Shown piece by piece: positions 10,287 through 20,244 of a DNA stretch of 64,000 nucleotides. Position 1 is the stretch's first letter, and each line of letters starts with the position of its first letter. The stretch comes from Cristatella mucedo (lineage: Eukaryota > Bryozoa > Phylactolaemata > Cristatellidae): contig WPIO01000083.1 in the NCBI GenBank assembly GCA_009760855.2, positions 310,001 through 374,000 on the forward strand. The letters run 5' to 3'. The notes under the pieces are model-generated. The model was given only the letters and a program-made list of their open reading frames with translations, did not search any database and was not told where the DNA came from. Both the position numbers and the translations under genes were made by a program.

Positions 10287-11045
10287 ATGGGACTCATAAA
10301 GGCGGACGGTGCGGCGCTCGAGAACGTCGACCCGCGCCCGACGCTGCCCGACGCTGCACGGCGCCCACGTCGCGCGCCGACCGACGCGTCGGAAGGCGGC
10401 GGAGCGCAGCGCGAATGGCCGCCGCCTCCGCCGCCTCCGCCGCTGCAGTCTTCGCGTTCGAACGAGGCCGACGCTCGCCGCAGGCCTGTCGGCTTTCTCA
10501 GCAGGCTTTTCGGCCGCAAGGAGAGCAGTGTAGCCGGCCGGTCGGCGGCGGCGGCGGCTGCCGGCGGCCGTCGAAACGGGGCTAGCCGAGGCGACGGTGT
10601 TGCCGCGACCACGCCGCCTCCGCCGGTCCCGACAGCTCGCGGCAGACCGTCGCCGCGCAGGCAGCACGGCGAGCTGCAGCGCCGACAGCAGCAGACGGCG
10701 TCGGCGGCCCGCTTCGGAGGCGGCGGCGGCGGTCGCGGCTGCGGCGACGGTATGCCGCAGGCGGCGGCGGCGACCGCGACGTTCGCCGACCCACCGGACG
10801 TGGTGTACCTCGCTCCGCTGCAATTCCGCGGTCACAGAAGCCTCGGCAGTCTCAGCCGCAGCGATAACTCGACGGCGAGCTGGACTGCAGCGTCCGGCAG
10901 CGACCGCGGCTGCCCGCCGTCGCAGAACGCCGCCGGCGACTGCGGCGGCGGCGACGACGACGACGACGACTTCCTTGCGCCGCCCGTCGCCGAATGGGTC
11001 GTCGTGCCCGTCGTCGATCGGCAAGTGGCATTTCGCACGCCGCAG
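10287..11045 (+). CDS. Candidate first coding exon, low-complexity protein, unknown family
   Basis: A 253-codon open stretch begins at an ATG in good context (purine at -3, G at +4) and ends phase 0 at CAG|GTAAGC (donor at 11046). Order of features: acidic/basic N-terminus, polyproline (residues 45-52), a basic patch 'VGFLSRLFGRKES' (68-80), Ala- and Gly-rich linkers, Arg/Gln-rich segment (about 120-135), 'DPPDVVYLAPLQFRGHRSLG' then a Ser-rich stretch (168-195), an Asp run (223-228), and a hydrophobic end 'VAEWVVVPVVDRQVAF'. The non-repetitive islands look more protein-like than the antisense frame, which is mostly Arg and Ala. No domain is recognised and no second exon was found. It could still be a composition artefact of the CpG block. 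Confidence 0.4.
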
Positions 11046-11051
11046 GTAAGC
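11046..11051 (+). other. Candidate splice donor GTAAGC
   Basis: CAG|GTAAGC directly follows the last in-frame codon of the 10287 exon candidate, in phase 0. A downstream acceptor belonging to it was not identified. Confidence 0.35.
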
Positions 11052-11453
11052 GAGCGCAGCGCTCGCACGGCCGCCGCCGCCGCCGCCGCCGCTTGCGTCC
11101 ACGGTCCGTCGTAAGTGTCCCGGAGAGGCCACGAAGCTCACGCTTGCCAGCCACCCTGCCGGCGGCGGCTTTGCTTCGTGCCGGCGCCGCCGGCAGGAGG
11201 CCAACTGCGGGGGGAGGGAGGGACGGTGGGGAGCGGCGGCACGCGACTCTTGAAAGCAGCAGCTGCCGCGACAGCGGCAGCGAGCGACGACTGCTGCTGC
11301 TCGCTGACTGCCGCTCGCTGACGTCGAGCGGGCTGCTTTCGGTCCTGCGACGCGGCGTGCGCGGCTCGTGCGGTTCCTGTTTCGAGGCGCGCCGCCGCGA
11401 CTCCCGACGCGCGCCGACGCGCCGAAATCGAGAGCGAAGGCTTGGCTCTGAGG

Positions 11454-11496
11454 CGGCCTGGGGGGGGGGCGGAGGGGGTGAGGTGGGAGGCGGGTA
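11454..11496 (+). other. G-quadruplex-prone G-rich run
   Basis: Several runs of three or more G separated by one to three bases on the plus strand fit the usual quadruplex pattern. It lies downstream of the exon candidate in the CpG block. Confidence 0.6.
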
Positions 11497-12693
11497 ATAG
11501 AGAAAGTAGCCACCGGCGACGGCCGGCAGTTGGTGAAAGGCAGCAGAATGTTGCTGGGCGACCGGAGCGACTCGTTTCGGCGCCGAGGAGCGTTGGTTCC
11601 TGTAGGGCACGCTGGTTCGCGTACTCCGCCCGCACCTCGACCTTTCAGCTCAGCCCACGCGACGGAGGCTGTTCAGGTCGACGAGCTCGAATAGCGGGAG
11701 TCGGCGAGGATAATGTTTAATTGCTTGAGCCGCCGAAAAGCGAACGCAAATCGTCGAGACGCCACACCGCCGTAGATAATTAGATTAGGCGCCCGCCGCA
11801 ACGCAGTCGTGCGGCTGTGTCCGCAGCGCCGATTCCTTGATATATGTAAAGTGGAAAGACCAGCGGCGGGTCGCCGTGCGCAACGAAATCCCCGCGCCGC
11901 CGGCTGCATAGGTTCAAAGGACGACGGGTCCAACATATATCGCGAGACGCCTGCCAGCCTAGCTTACATGACTTGGCTAAGCGGAGGCGAGCACCCGCTC
12001 GACAGGCCGATGGCTGACGATAGCGGTGGTAGCAGGCTCGCTGGAACCGATCGCCTCTCGCCGGGTCGAGCCCGCCAGGTCGCGAACGCCCGTAGCGTGA
12101 AGCTGGCGGCACGCTCGCCGCTGTCGGCGGAGCGGCGTCGCGGGAGCGGACCGAGTACAGTCGGTGAGCGAGTACACTTCTCGCCGACGCTGCTGCCGCC
12201 GCCATGTCTGGTCTGGATGGCTTCGAGATTAAGCCGCTACGCTCACGAATACTTACCCGCAGGAGCGGGCCGCGGTCGATGCCGGGCGGGGCGCGTCGCA
12301 CGCCCAGGTACCGTGCAAGCGCCCGGCAAGCGCCGGCGAAAGTCAAGCTTCTCAGCAGTAGCCACGGTTTTTCTTCGCAAAAAAGCCACCTCATCCAGGC
12401 TTGGATCGTCGCGCCGTCGCCGAGCTCGTCGCCTCGACACTTGGTAACTCTGGCGACAGGGGTCGACAGGTGGCGCTGCCATCGGGCGCGCCCGCGATCG
12501 CACTCATCCACTTGAGCAGCGAGCGAGCTGTGGAGAGCCAGTAAAAGAAGAGCGTGCTGCGCTAGCAGGTCGGTTGGTTTGGGGGGAGGGGATGCGGTTC
12601 TGCACTGTCTCTGACGGCTACGAGCCTGTTGCCGTCGCCCGACTGCGATCAGCTCCTCCTACCTCGAATCCTTGCGGAGACATGTTCTGCCGA

Positions 12694-12850
12694 GCCGGTC
12701 TGGCCCAGTGGCTAAGGCGCTCGCCCCGACAGAGGTCAATGTGAATGAACTTGAAGACCGAGGTCGAGGTCTCGAGCCCCGTGGCGTAGGCAACTCGCTT
12801 GAATTGAGTTCTCTTGTGGCTCCGTACAAATGAATTGTATATTATATTTT
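12694..12850 (+). mobile_element. SINE family B
   Basis: A box 'tggcccagtggctaaggcgc', the family B spacer 'gaggtcaatgtgaatgaact', B-box region 'gaccgaggtcgaggtctcga', and tail 'gaattgagttctcttgtggc' followed by 'gtacaaatgaattgtatatt'. This is the clearest complete B copy in the window, inside an otherwise CpG-rich block. Confidence 0.9.
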
Positions 12851-12984
12851 ATTCTTCCAACGATCGGGAGGAACTGGGAGAGTGCGACGTTGGCGGTCAG
12901 TTGCTCCACCTCTAGCAACCTCGTGATAAAGACCGTTGGCGACAGAAGCATAAGCTCTGCAAGTCCTAGACTTCGGATCTCGCT

Positions 12985-13270
12985 TCCACAACTCTTACTT
13001 ACGCAACGACAACTACTCTCCCGCTGCCGACTGTGTCTCATACTTTTCAGCGGTCCTGAGCTGCTACTTCCATGCTACTCACTACCTCAGCTGCTTTACT
13101 GACTCTGCTATGCTTCCCACTTTCTCTTTGTTTCGTGAGAGGAAGTCTGTTGGCCACCGAATGCGTACCGAAAGCCGCTTAAACTGCGAGTGCGCAATAC
13201 AAAACTCTCCTGCGTAACACCCACATGGTCTTTATGACTTTGTGGAGTTACAGACGGAGATACATTACTT
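12985..13270 (+). repeat. Dispersed repeat R1, long copy
   Basis: About 285 bases align with 17087-17375. Shared words include 'ctcactacctcagctg', 'cactttctctttgtttcgtg', 'gttggccaccgaatg', 'gaaagccgctta' and 'ggagttacagacggagatac'. No terminal inverted repeat, tRNA-like head or open frame was found, so the class is unknown. Other copies are at 13380, 17087, 20245, 34905, 62215 and 62819. Confidence 0.8.
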
Positions 13271-13379
13271 TACATTTGGCAGCGTTATCTAGCTGCGGCA
13301 GGTCGGCGGACTTATTTCGAAGTCACTGTCCCTCCCCAATAAGCCCGGCTGCTAAATAGCGAGTCTCGATAGCTCGAAC

Positions 13380-13445
13380 ACCCCACCTCACTTGGTCTTT
13401 GTGGCTTTTCTAGAGTTACAGACGGAGATACGCTGCGTTGCATGC
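13380..13445 (+). repeat. Dispersed repeat R1, 3' fragment
   Basis: Contains 'cacttggtctttgtggcttt' and 'gagttacagacggagatac', the last part of R1. It lies 110 bases downstream of the longer copy in the same orientation, so it may be a partial tandem duplication. Confidence 0.75.
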
Positions 13446-13771
13446 CGCCGATGACGTCACTAGCCGTAGGAAGTCGCTGGAGAGCCCACGCTGGCAATGC
13501 AGGCATGCGCGAGCAGCAGCGGCGGCGGCGGCGGCGGGTCGCTGGTTGCTGGATGCCGGACGTGATAAGTCAAGTCCAACGCTAAGCGCGACCCACTTGA
13601 AGCCGCACCGTTGGCGGCCGACGGCGACGGCCGCAGCGCTGCTCGCTCTGAGGCCAGCCAGCACCGCCTAGGGTGACCGACGGTCGCCACCGCCCAAGAA
13701 AGATCGTGCCGCTTTCGTTGGAGCCGATTTTATGTCTATGCTATTTTCTCGCCGAGTCCTCTCGTAAAAAA

Positions 13772-13911
13772 CAAATACTAGCTGATTCAACAGCAGCCTC
13801 TTTTGCATAGCGACAGAAGAGCCTTTGCGGCTATCGCCACCGCTAGCAGCAGCGATAAAGAATCGCCCACCGCAGGATTCGAACCTCGGGACCGAGGTCG
13901 TGAAAAGCTGT
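13772..13911 (-). mobile_element. SINE family A, head missing
   Basis: On the minus strand: B box 'gaccgaggtcccgaggttcg' with 'aatcctgcggtgggcgattc', body 'gctagcggtggcgatagccg' and tail 'aggctgttgaatcagctagt'. The A-box half is absent. The B-box region is locally palindromic (ACCTCGG/CCGAGGT). Confidence 0.85.
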
Positions 13912-15176
13912 CGAGCAGTCTCCGCACGATTCCCGCACTTGCTGCCTCGATTGTTCCGACTCGACGTCCGCCGCCGCCGGCCCTTAGACATTTCGGGTGG
14001 CAGGCAGCCGGTAGCTAATCATTGACCTCACGTGGCTCATTCATTGACCTCACGTGGCGCTCTTTCGGTCGCCTACGTAGAAGTGCTTCTTCCGACCTCC
14101 CCGGCGCCAGCAGCGGCAGGAATCGAGCGAGACTCGCCATCAAATAAAGTCGCTGTTGGGACGGCATCACGCCGGTCAGCGAATTAGCTCGGCCGGTCAG
14201 TAGCTGAAAAGCAGCTCGGGAGGGGGCGGGGGCGCGCTGTCCGGCGCGCGTTAAATCCTAATAGGTCAACCGCAGCTGGTGGCGGCATCATCTCGATAAT
14301 GACGAGGGCAGCTGCTGTCGGGCTTTCGAATTCTCGGTAGCTGTGGCGGAACGCTCTGCGGGCGGTCGGGCGGGCGCCCAGCGCTCCGACGTCTAGCTGC
14401 CCCGAGGTGCTGCCGCCGTCGCCGCTGCGGAGCTACCGCTCTGCATCGCGTCCTACGCATTGGAAGCGTCCGGCGATCGAAACCCGCCTTCTCTGCTCGC
14501 TCGTTCGGGGGAGGGGGTGAGGTAGGTAGGGCATCGAGCGCAGCCGCCGCAAGTGACGCTGGCGTAGCAGCCCGCGGCTTCGGCGATCGAGAGCTATTTT
14601 TAGGCGCCGCCAGCGTCTAAATGGTGACTCGGGAAGAGAGGCTGCTAATCGCGGAGAAGAAGAGAGGCTGCTAATCGCGGCCCGGCCGAAAATGCACCGG
14701 GCAGGCACGTGCTGCCGCGTGCTCCGCGAGCTCTCACGCTCAACCGCAATGCCGCGCTGCCGCCGGCCTCGTTTCCGGCGGCGAACCGTCGCCTGTCGGG
14801 CGTGGCGCGGTTTCGGTCCCCCCCCCCCGCTCTGGCCGTCTGCTCCTCCGGCGGCGGCGGCGGCGTGTATCGCTCGGCTGCCCCACTCCGGCAGCGGTGG
14901 CGCTTCGCTGCGCTCGGCGAAGCCAGTGAAAGGAGGCGGGGCAGTCGGACTCGAAGCTCGCAGCTCCCACCAGCGAGGGCGACGCTAGGAGCAGCAGCCC
15001 CCCGGCCGAGCGGCCGTAGCTTCCTCCTCCTCCCTCCTCAGCTTCTCCGCTCGGCGGTCGTCCCTGCCCCGGCGTGCGAGCAGCCTGACGTGGCGTTTCA
15101 GCGGTCCGAGCCCTGAACGCCTGCAGCGTTTCTTCTTCTTCTGCGGTTTCGGCGTTTCGCCGAGAATTCCGCTCGT

Positions 15177-15212
15177 GACTCCAAAGCTCAGCGCGGGCGG
15201 AGCTTTGGAGTC
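15177..15212 (+). other. Perfect 13-bp stem-loop
   Basis: Arm 15177-15189 ('gactccaaagctc') pairs exactly with 15200-15212 across a 10-base loop. It lies in the CpG block and could act as an RNA structure if transcribed, but no known element is matched. Confidence 0.85.
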
Positions 15213-15369
15213 GCTTTTTGCTCCGCCTGCGCTTCGCCTGGGCGAGCGAGCGGAGCGGAGCGGCTCGGCGCGGCAGACTTCGGTTGCCCAAGCCTCCTCC
15301 ACTGCCGCTGCCGACGGACTAACCTCCTGGCGCAGCAGCTGGCCAATGCTTGAGCGGCTTCAGGCCGGT

Positions 15370-15401
15370 CCAAAGCGTGCCCGTCAGGGCACGCTAATTG
15401 G
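15370..15401 (+). other. 9-bp stem-loop extended to 13 bp
   Basis: Arm 15374-15382 ('agcgtgccc') pairs with 15387-15395 across the tetraloop GTCA. Flanking CCAA (15370-15373) and TTGG (15398-15401) extend the stem across a two-base bulge. It is the second strong hairpin within 200 bases. Confidence 0.8.
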
Positions 15402-16269
15402 TCGAGCCGGCGACTCTCGGACGGCTGAGCGGCGAGGAGACGAGTGCGCGACGGCGGCGCTCGCCCGCCCTCCTCTGCGGCGTCGCGGCCAGGAGCGGGG
15501 CGAGCGGAGCACGCGCCTGCCCTGGCGAGAGAGTGGCGTGCGAGCAAGAGGGCGGGAGAGTGAGCTTCGATCGGCGTCGCGGTACGCGATCGAGCGCTGA
15601 GCTCGCTCCGCGGCTCCGCCGACCTGGCGCAGCTGAGCTTGCTCGACAGCGCGGCGGCTCTAGTTGGATGGGGCAGCTGCATCGCGGCGTTTCTTGGCCG
15701 AGAGTCTGCTTCGCTCTTATCATCGAATACGGCCTCATCCAGCCCGGGGTGGGGGGACTAGGGCGTTTTCTCTTAAAGCAACCGGTACCGGGCGGACGTA
15801 GCGGGCGCCTGGCGTGCCATCAGCGAGAGCGCCCGGCCCTGTCTGGCCCTGCCTGGTCCGCTTTCCGCTAGCCTCGCCGAGCATAGTTTATTTACGCTCG
15901 CGTCGCACGAAGCGGGTTCGCGCGGGCCAGCGCGGCCAGTGCCCTGCTCGAAGTCTACTCTCGAGGCCACGTTTTATCGTGCTACGAGCTAACTGGAAGT
16001 GTTGCGCTCGGCGTCTAGCCGCTTACGCGGGGAGTCGCCGCGTGGCAGTCGCCTGGCGCGACAGGATTATCGTTTAAGCGAGAGTAAAACGGCAGCCAGC
16101 ATTCATTTGAAAAAAATGGTGATTTTTCTCGGCTCTCCTTTAACTCGGAGGCAGAAGCTCGGAACGCGTGAAGACGGGAGTTGTGCTCCCCTTTCTCGTA
16201 CCGAACGCCAGCCGCCGTTCGGTGTCACTGGCTTTGGAGCAGCTCGCGATTTTTCCGTAAAGCAGGCGT

Positions 16270-16505
16270 AGCCGCCGAAGACTTTAATGCTGAAAACGAA
16301 GGCTAAGTAGGCAAGACATGAGCCACAGCCACTCGAGGAGATTTCTACTTCTCGCTTCTGCTCAGATGTTCTTGTCCATTTATCCTTTTAATTTTGAACT
16401 ATTGTTTTTTCGTGGTGGCGTCTTTGGTTGGCTACTTGAGCGTACCGTCGCAGCAGCAAATAAATTCGAGTCCCGAAACCGTTAGGGGTCCGAAGGAGCT
16501 GCGTC
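16270..16505. other. Unassigned sequence
   Basis: The composition falls from CpG-rich to AT-rich here. No feature could be supported. Confidence 0.4.
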
Positions 16506-16932
16506 TTATTCAGGATGTGGTTTCAAAAGCCGGCAATTAGCTCTCCAGCCAAAGGTGCTCGGATATGGAGTTCCAGAAAATATCTGAATGCAGACGGAAG
16601 GCCTATAACTTATCGCCCTGAAACGATGTGTTTATTAGACCCTATAGACCACAGGGCCTCAGAAGATTGCGATCTTTGATGAGGCTACCCAGCGTATTTT
16701 CAAGCCACTAAATGTATATTTCTCCCCCGCCCTTGCCGCCGACGTGAGGCTGCTTACTCCGCATACCCCGCCGAGTCAACCCAGGACTTACTGCGGTCCA
16801 CTGAGGCCGAAAGTGCTCCACCTGTGCTGATGGCGAGCGTTTACACTGAAACGAGCGCTGACTTAGAGGACGCCGCGGCCGTAGCGACTGGGAGAGCTAA
16901 CTGCGTACCTCAATGGAGCGAGTTGGACTAAG
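16506..16932 (+). pseudogene. Coding-like remnant, unknown family
   Basis: Consecutive coding-like frames on the plus strand: 'GARIWSSRKYLNADGRPI' (from about 16510), then 'KIAIFDEATQRIFKPLNVYF' near 16660, then 'YTETSADLEDAAAVATGRAN' ending at TAA 16930-16932. The frame changes suggest a decayed copy. Its Ala/Glu-rich style resembles the relic at 4974-5948, but I could not align the two. No domain is recognised. Confidence 0.25.
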
Positions 16933-17086
16933 AAGCTTCTTCCGTCTACCGCACGCTCGTTTTAAGGAGTTAATTGTGAGACAAACTAAGGGAATACGTG
17001 CGAGATTTCGCAGTCGGTCATAGGCAGATCAAGAGTACTGGGTTCTGCTTTGGTCTGCATGCTCGCGTGTGTGACTAACTTCCACA

Positions 17087-17375
17087 GTTCTTAGTCAACG
17101 ATATCTACTCTCCTGCTGCCGACGATGGCATAATCGTTTCATCCGTCCCGAGCTGCTACTTGCTTACTACTCACTACCTCAACTGTACCCCTGACTCAGC
17201 TATGCTTCTCACTTTCTCTTTGTTGCGTGAGATGAAGTCCGTTGGCCACCGAATCTGTACTGAAAGCCGCTTAGGCTGTGATTGCGCTATGCGAAGCCCT
17301 ACTGCCTAGCACTTACATATGCTTCTTGGCTTTGTGAAGTCGCAGAGAAGATACATTACATTAAATAGGCGCTGT
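17087..17375 (+). repeat. Dispersed repeat R1, long copy
   Basis: Aligns over its whole length with 12985-13270, including 'actctcctgctgccga', 'ctcactacctcaactg', 'tccgttggccaccgaatc' and 'gaaagccgctta'. Differences are scattered substitutions, as expected of an old interspersed family. Confidence 0.8.
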
Positions 17376-18384
17376 TTAATCTCCGGGTCCAATAAGGAAT
17401 CTGCTCACCGGCACAGCTTTACCTACGTAAGAATTCGCTCCCAGCAGTCCAGAAGCCGGTTACTCTTTGCCGAAAGCAGACATAAAACAATTAAATCTTT
17501 TTGTAGACACTGCATGTATATGGGAAAGCAGTCTAACGTCGACTGATTAGTGATGGCTGAGAAAACTCTACCTAAGCTTTGTGGCTTTATGTTGCAGCAT
17601 GATGGCTCTGTAAGCAAGCACCAATTGTTTTTTTAATTGTAGCGTAGCTGATATAAGCTATAGGTAATGATAACTAGCTGGGCCCACGTTTCGAATGCAC
17701 GGGGTTACGCTCCGCTGTGCAACAGCCTAGCGTTAGACATAAGGCTGTCACTGGTTTGGCAGACCATTGCCTACGAACTGGATAGCGAACACGCTGAGCC
17801 CGAAAGCTGAAAGTTGAAAGCACCGCAATCTAGGGACAATCTGGGCGTCAAAGATGAACAGTTTTCCACTCATTAACCTCTGGCCTCTGGATTAAGTGAT
17901 AGGTTATTTCGCTGCATGAGCAACAGCTCCAACATTAGGTAATTGTTGCTGTGGCCAACCGGAGTGCAATCCTTTGGAACGCATTTGCTCGTTTTATGGC
18001 ATCTGAGTGAAGTTATGTTGCACGTGAACGACCCTGTAATCGCGGTATTGTGAACCATTGTCTTAGGAGTTACGAAGACGATACGATTCAAATCTCAAGC
18101 CAGAGCCGACAGGACAGGGCGCCATTTGTGTTTCAGAGCCTGCTCTTCCGGGTAAATGCAAATTTGTACTTACGAGAGTAAGCAGAATCCACACCGTGTT
18201 CTTTGGATATCAGACGATCAAAAAAGTTGAAATCCAGAGCCCAAATGCTATTGGCTATCTCGGCATAAAATTGTGACTAGTAACTTTGGGTAATCTGGAC
18301 TTGGTCTTAAGGTCTACCATTGAAGCCTGTGCAAGTAGAAACGAGAAGAGCACGAATTCATTCGATACTAGGCCTAACCAAGCC
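17376..18384. other. Unassigned AT-leaning sequence
   Basis: About 1 kb with short frames only. No repeat family or RNA gene could be supported. Confidence 0.4.
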
Positions 18385-18385
18385 T

Positions 18386-18724
18386 AACCGATTGAGCCGC
18401 CTCATTTATAGAGGGGCAGAAGAGCCTTCACAGCTGTCACCACCCAGCCACCCCTGGCCTAGTAGATGGGAACCAAGTCTGACATCCGGTCGGTTCTCGG
18501 CGGCTCGCCTCTAGGTGCTTGGCCAGGCTGCACGACACCCACAGGCGCTGGGGGACGCCCCCAGACCCCCTTTACAGGTGGCTTTGTCCCCCTGCCACCC
18601 CGACCCTCAAATCCTGGCTTCGCCTCTGTAACCACCGCTGGGCGCCCACTGTAAGACTCGAACCCACGACCCGGGTATTGAAGAGCGAGCACCTTACTTC
18701 GTGGGCGAAGACCCAGGGGACAGC
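18386..18724 (-). mobile_element. SINE family A carrying an internal insertion
   Basis: The minus-strand head ('cctgggtcttcgcccacgaa', 'gtaaggtgctcgctcttc'), B box ('gggtcgtgggttcgagtc') and tail ('ctctataaatgaggcggctc') flank an unrelated 182-bp segment at 18444-18625. SINE sequence resumes on both sides of it at the position expected from uninterrupted copies. Confidence 0.8.
18444..18625 (-). mobile_element. 182-bp insert inside SINE A, with likely target-site duplication
   Basis: The segment is flanked by 'ctgtcaccac' (18434-18443) and 'ctgtaaccac' (18626-18635), a 10-base duplication with one mismatch. On the minus strand it begins 'aggcgaagccaggatttgag' and contains a perfect hairpin CTGGGGG-ACG-CCCCCAG (18548-18564). 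Related starts occur at 5990 (minus), 38600 and 47513. Small non-autonomous element of unknown class. Confidence 0.65.
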
Positions 18725-18738
18725 GTACCTTCTCTAAG

Positions 18739-18740
<2 letters not shown>

Positions 18741-18773
<33 letters not shown>

Positions 18774-18881
18774 ACATTGGTATATATATATATACCAATG
18801 TATATATATATATATATACCAATGTATATATATATATACCAATGTATATATATATATACCAATGTATATATATATATACCA

Positions 18882-18960
<79 letters not shown>
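18741..18960. repeat. Palindromic AT minisatellite with CCAATG punctuation
   Basis: Long (TA)n runs are punctuated by 'ccaatg' at roughly 20-24-base intervals, with 'cattgg' at 18775 and 'attgg' at 18957 as inverted counterparts. The tract is cruciform-prone. Open frames through it encode only Tyr/Ile repeats and are not genes. Confidence 0.95.
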
Positions 18961-19254
18961 TATATCCTCCTATGCGGAATGAATTTTTGGCATGTCCTGG
19001 GGAAGCCTTCAAGATTAGGCTTATTCCTTTAAATAATGCTCAGGATAAAGTAAGTTGAAAAAATTAATTGATGCTCGCTTCACGTGGTGCTGAAATAGCC
19101 AAAAGTACCAACACAGGCATTCATTAACATCACCGCTCACTATAATTGTTCACCCCTAGTACCCCTACTTGCCTGTAAATGTGAAACAGCGCACGTAAAT
19201 TCAATTTGAAAATTATATAACTTGCACATAAGCGTAAAGGTGAGAAAAGCTCAG

Positions 19255-19312
19255 CCGAAGTGACTCACCGGTCGGTAGAGCGTCGCTGACTGTGTCTCTG
19301 CTGGGCTCTTCA
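19255..19312 (+). other. tRNA-like A-box remnant
   Basis: 'tcggtagagcgtcgctgac' resembles a tRNA D-arm/A box. No B box or acceptor stem follows at tRNA spacing, so this is at most a SINE head relic. Confidence 0.3.
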
Positions 19313-19325
19313 TTTTGATACGCTC

Positions 19326-19778
19326 CACTGATAATAATAATAATAATAATAATTCATTTGAAATAGCACCCTCAGAGAACTCAAATCTTTATCTAAACCT
19401 CAAATCATTTGGAGACCATTCCTTTAGCTCGCATGCTCCCAAAGCCTGGAAATCACTCCCAACTTCTGTCACTACGTTTCCTGACTTGAGCACATTAAAA
19501 GAGAAATTAGAAACGCACCAATTTATCACAGCATTTAGTGGGTCCCTGTGATTCGTCCTGTATGTGCTTATGCGTGCTGACACTGTTACATGCTGGCACT
19601 AATCACACTTGCATGCTGGCCCGGTACGTGTCACCCCTAACCACCTCGTTCATGTTGTTTACCAAACATGATATTTCCACTCACCTTTCGATAGTATTTC
19701 GTTTGCAGCAAATTTAAAGCACCCAGAAAGAGATTGAGTTCTCCGAGGGGGCTATTTCAAATGTATTATAGTTATTAT
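19326..19778 (+). mobile_element. LINE A 3' part (preceded by a short inverted 3' end)
   Basis: The first 60 bases ((TAA)n, 'ttcatttgaaatagcaccct') are a minus-strand LINE A 3' end. From about 19390 the plus strand encodes the ORF2 C-terminus: 'SFGDHSFSSHAPKAWKSLPT' and 'FPDLSTLKEKLETHQFITAF'. The 3' UTR with 'cccagaaagagattgagttc' and a TTATT-type tail follows, ending about 19778. The SFGDRAF..AAPKLWNSLP pattern is typical of the CR1/L2 group. Strongly 5'-truncated. Confidence 0.85.
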
Positions 19779-20010
19779 TTCTAGGCACTTTAAATTTGCT
19801 GCAAAGGAAGCGCGATCGAATGATTAGTATTAGCATGCTCAATAAACAGCAAAAATACAATGGTTAGAGATATAGCATGCACATGGTCAGCATGTAAGTA
19901 TGGTTAGTGGCAGCATGCACAGTGTCAGAACGCATAAGCACAAAAGAAAGACCACTGAGACTCACTAAATGTTGTGATAAATAGATTCGTGTTTAGTTTT
20001 TTGATAAATA
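19779..20010 (-). mobile_element. LINE A 3' UTR, inverted copy
   Basis: On the minus strand this ends '...ttgcagcaaatttaaagtgcctag' and aligns with the plus-strand UTR at about 19535-19760 (shared words 'cagtgtcag', 'acgcataagcac', 'cactaaatg.tgtgataaat'). With 19390-19778 it forms an inverted repeat with arms over 200 bases and almost no spacer. Confidence 0.8.
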
Positions 20011-20244
20011 ATCTGCATAGCGTTTACGTACATAATTAAATAATTTACGGATCAAAAGCCTGCTCATCATTACTTCAAAATGCAAAGCACTATTTAGCGC
20101 TTAACTTTACCCTCAAGAGTGCGTGCTGTAACTTCATAAGCAAATTCAGAAAGTGGTTCCCCGATCTTTTTGACATGACACTCACCGAACCTGTATCATT
20201 GTAGTAATTCCATCAAATATCGTAGTTTAAATAGCGAAAAGTGC
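20011..20244. other. Unassigned AT-rich sequence
   Basis: No feature could be supported. Confidence 0.4.

Larger units (their letters stand above)
8320..16270. promoter_or_regulatory. Extended CpG-rich block
   Basis: About 8 kb of sequence dense in CpG, CGG/CCG trinucleotides and G or C runs, contrasting with the AT-richer flanks. Long open frames occur on both strands simply because stop codons are rare at this composition. Such blocks in animal genomes usually mark promoters, 5' exons or GC-rich coding exons. Only one exon candidate (10287-11045) is worth listing. Repeats at 12694-12850, 12985-13270 and 13772-13911 interrupt it. Confidence 0.6.

Noticed and set aside
10104-11513. 469-codon minus-strand frame opposite the exon candidate
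   Set aside because: Mostly Arg/Ala/Pro runs complementary to CGG/CCG-rich DNA; the plus strand has a donor and less repetitive islands. Stops are rare in this composition on both strands.
11780-12511. 243-codon minus-strand frame with a GTAAGT word at 12255-12260
   Set aside because: The donor word is good, but the peptide is not protein-like and no acceptor or second exon was found; kept out of the gene list.
12204-12512. Plus-strand ATG with excellent GCCGCCATG context (MSGLDGFEIKPL)
   Set aside because: Only the first dozen residues look protein-like; the rest is GC-driven and no clear donor follows at a sensible place.
18459-19058. Tyr/Ile repeat proteins
   Set aside because: Translation of (TA)n with CCAATG spacers; no coding character.
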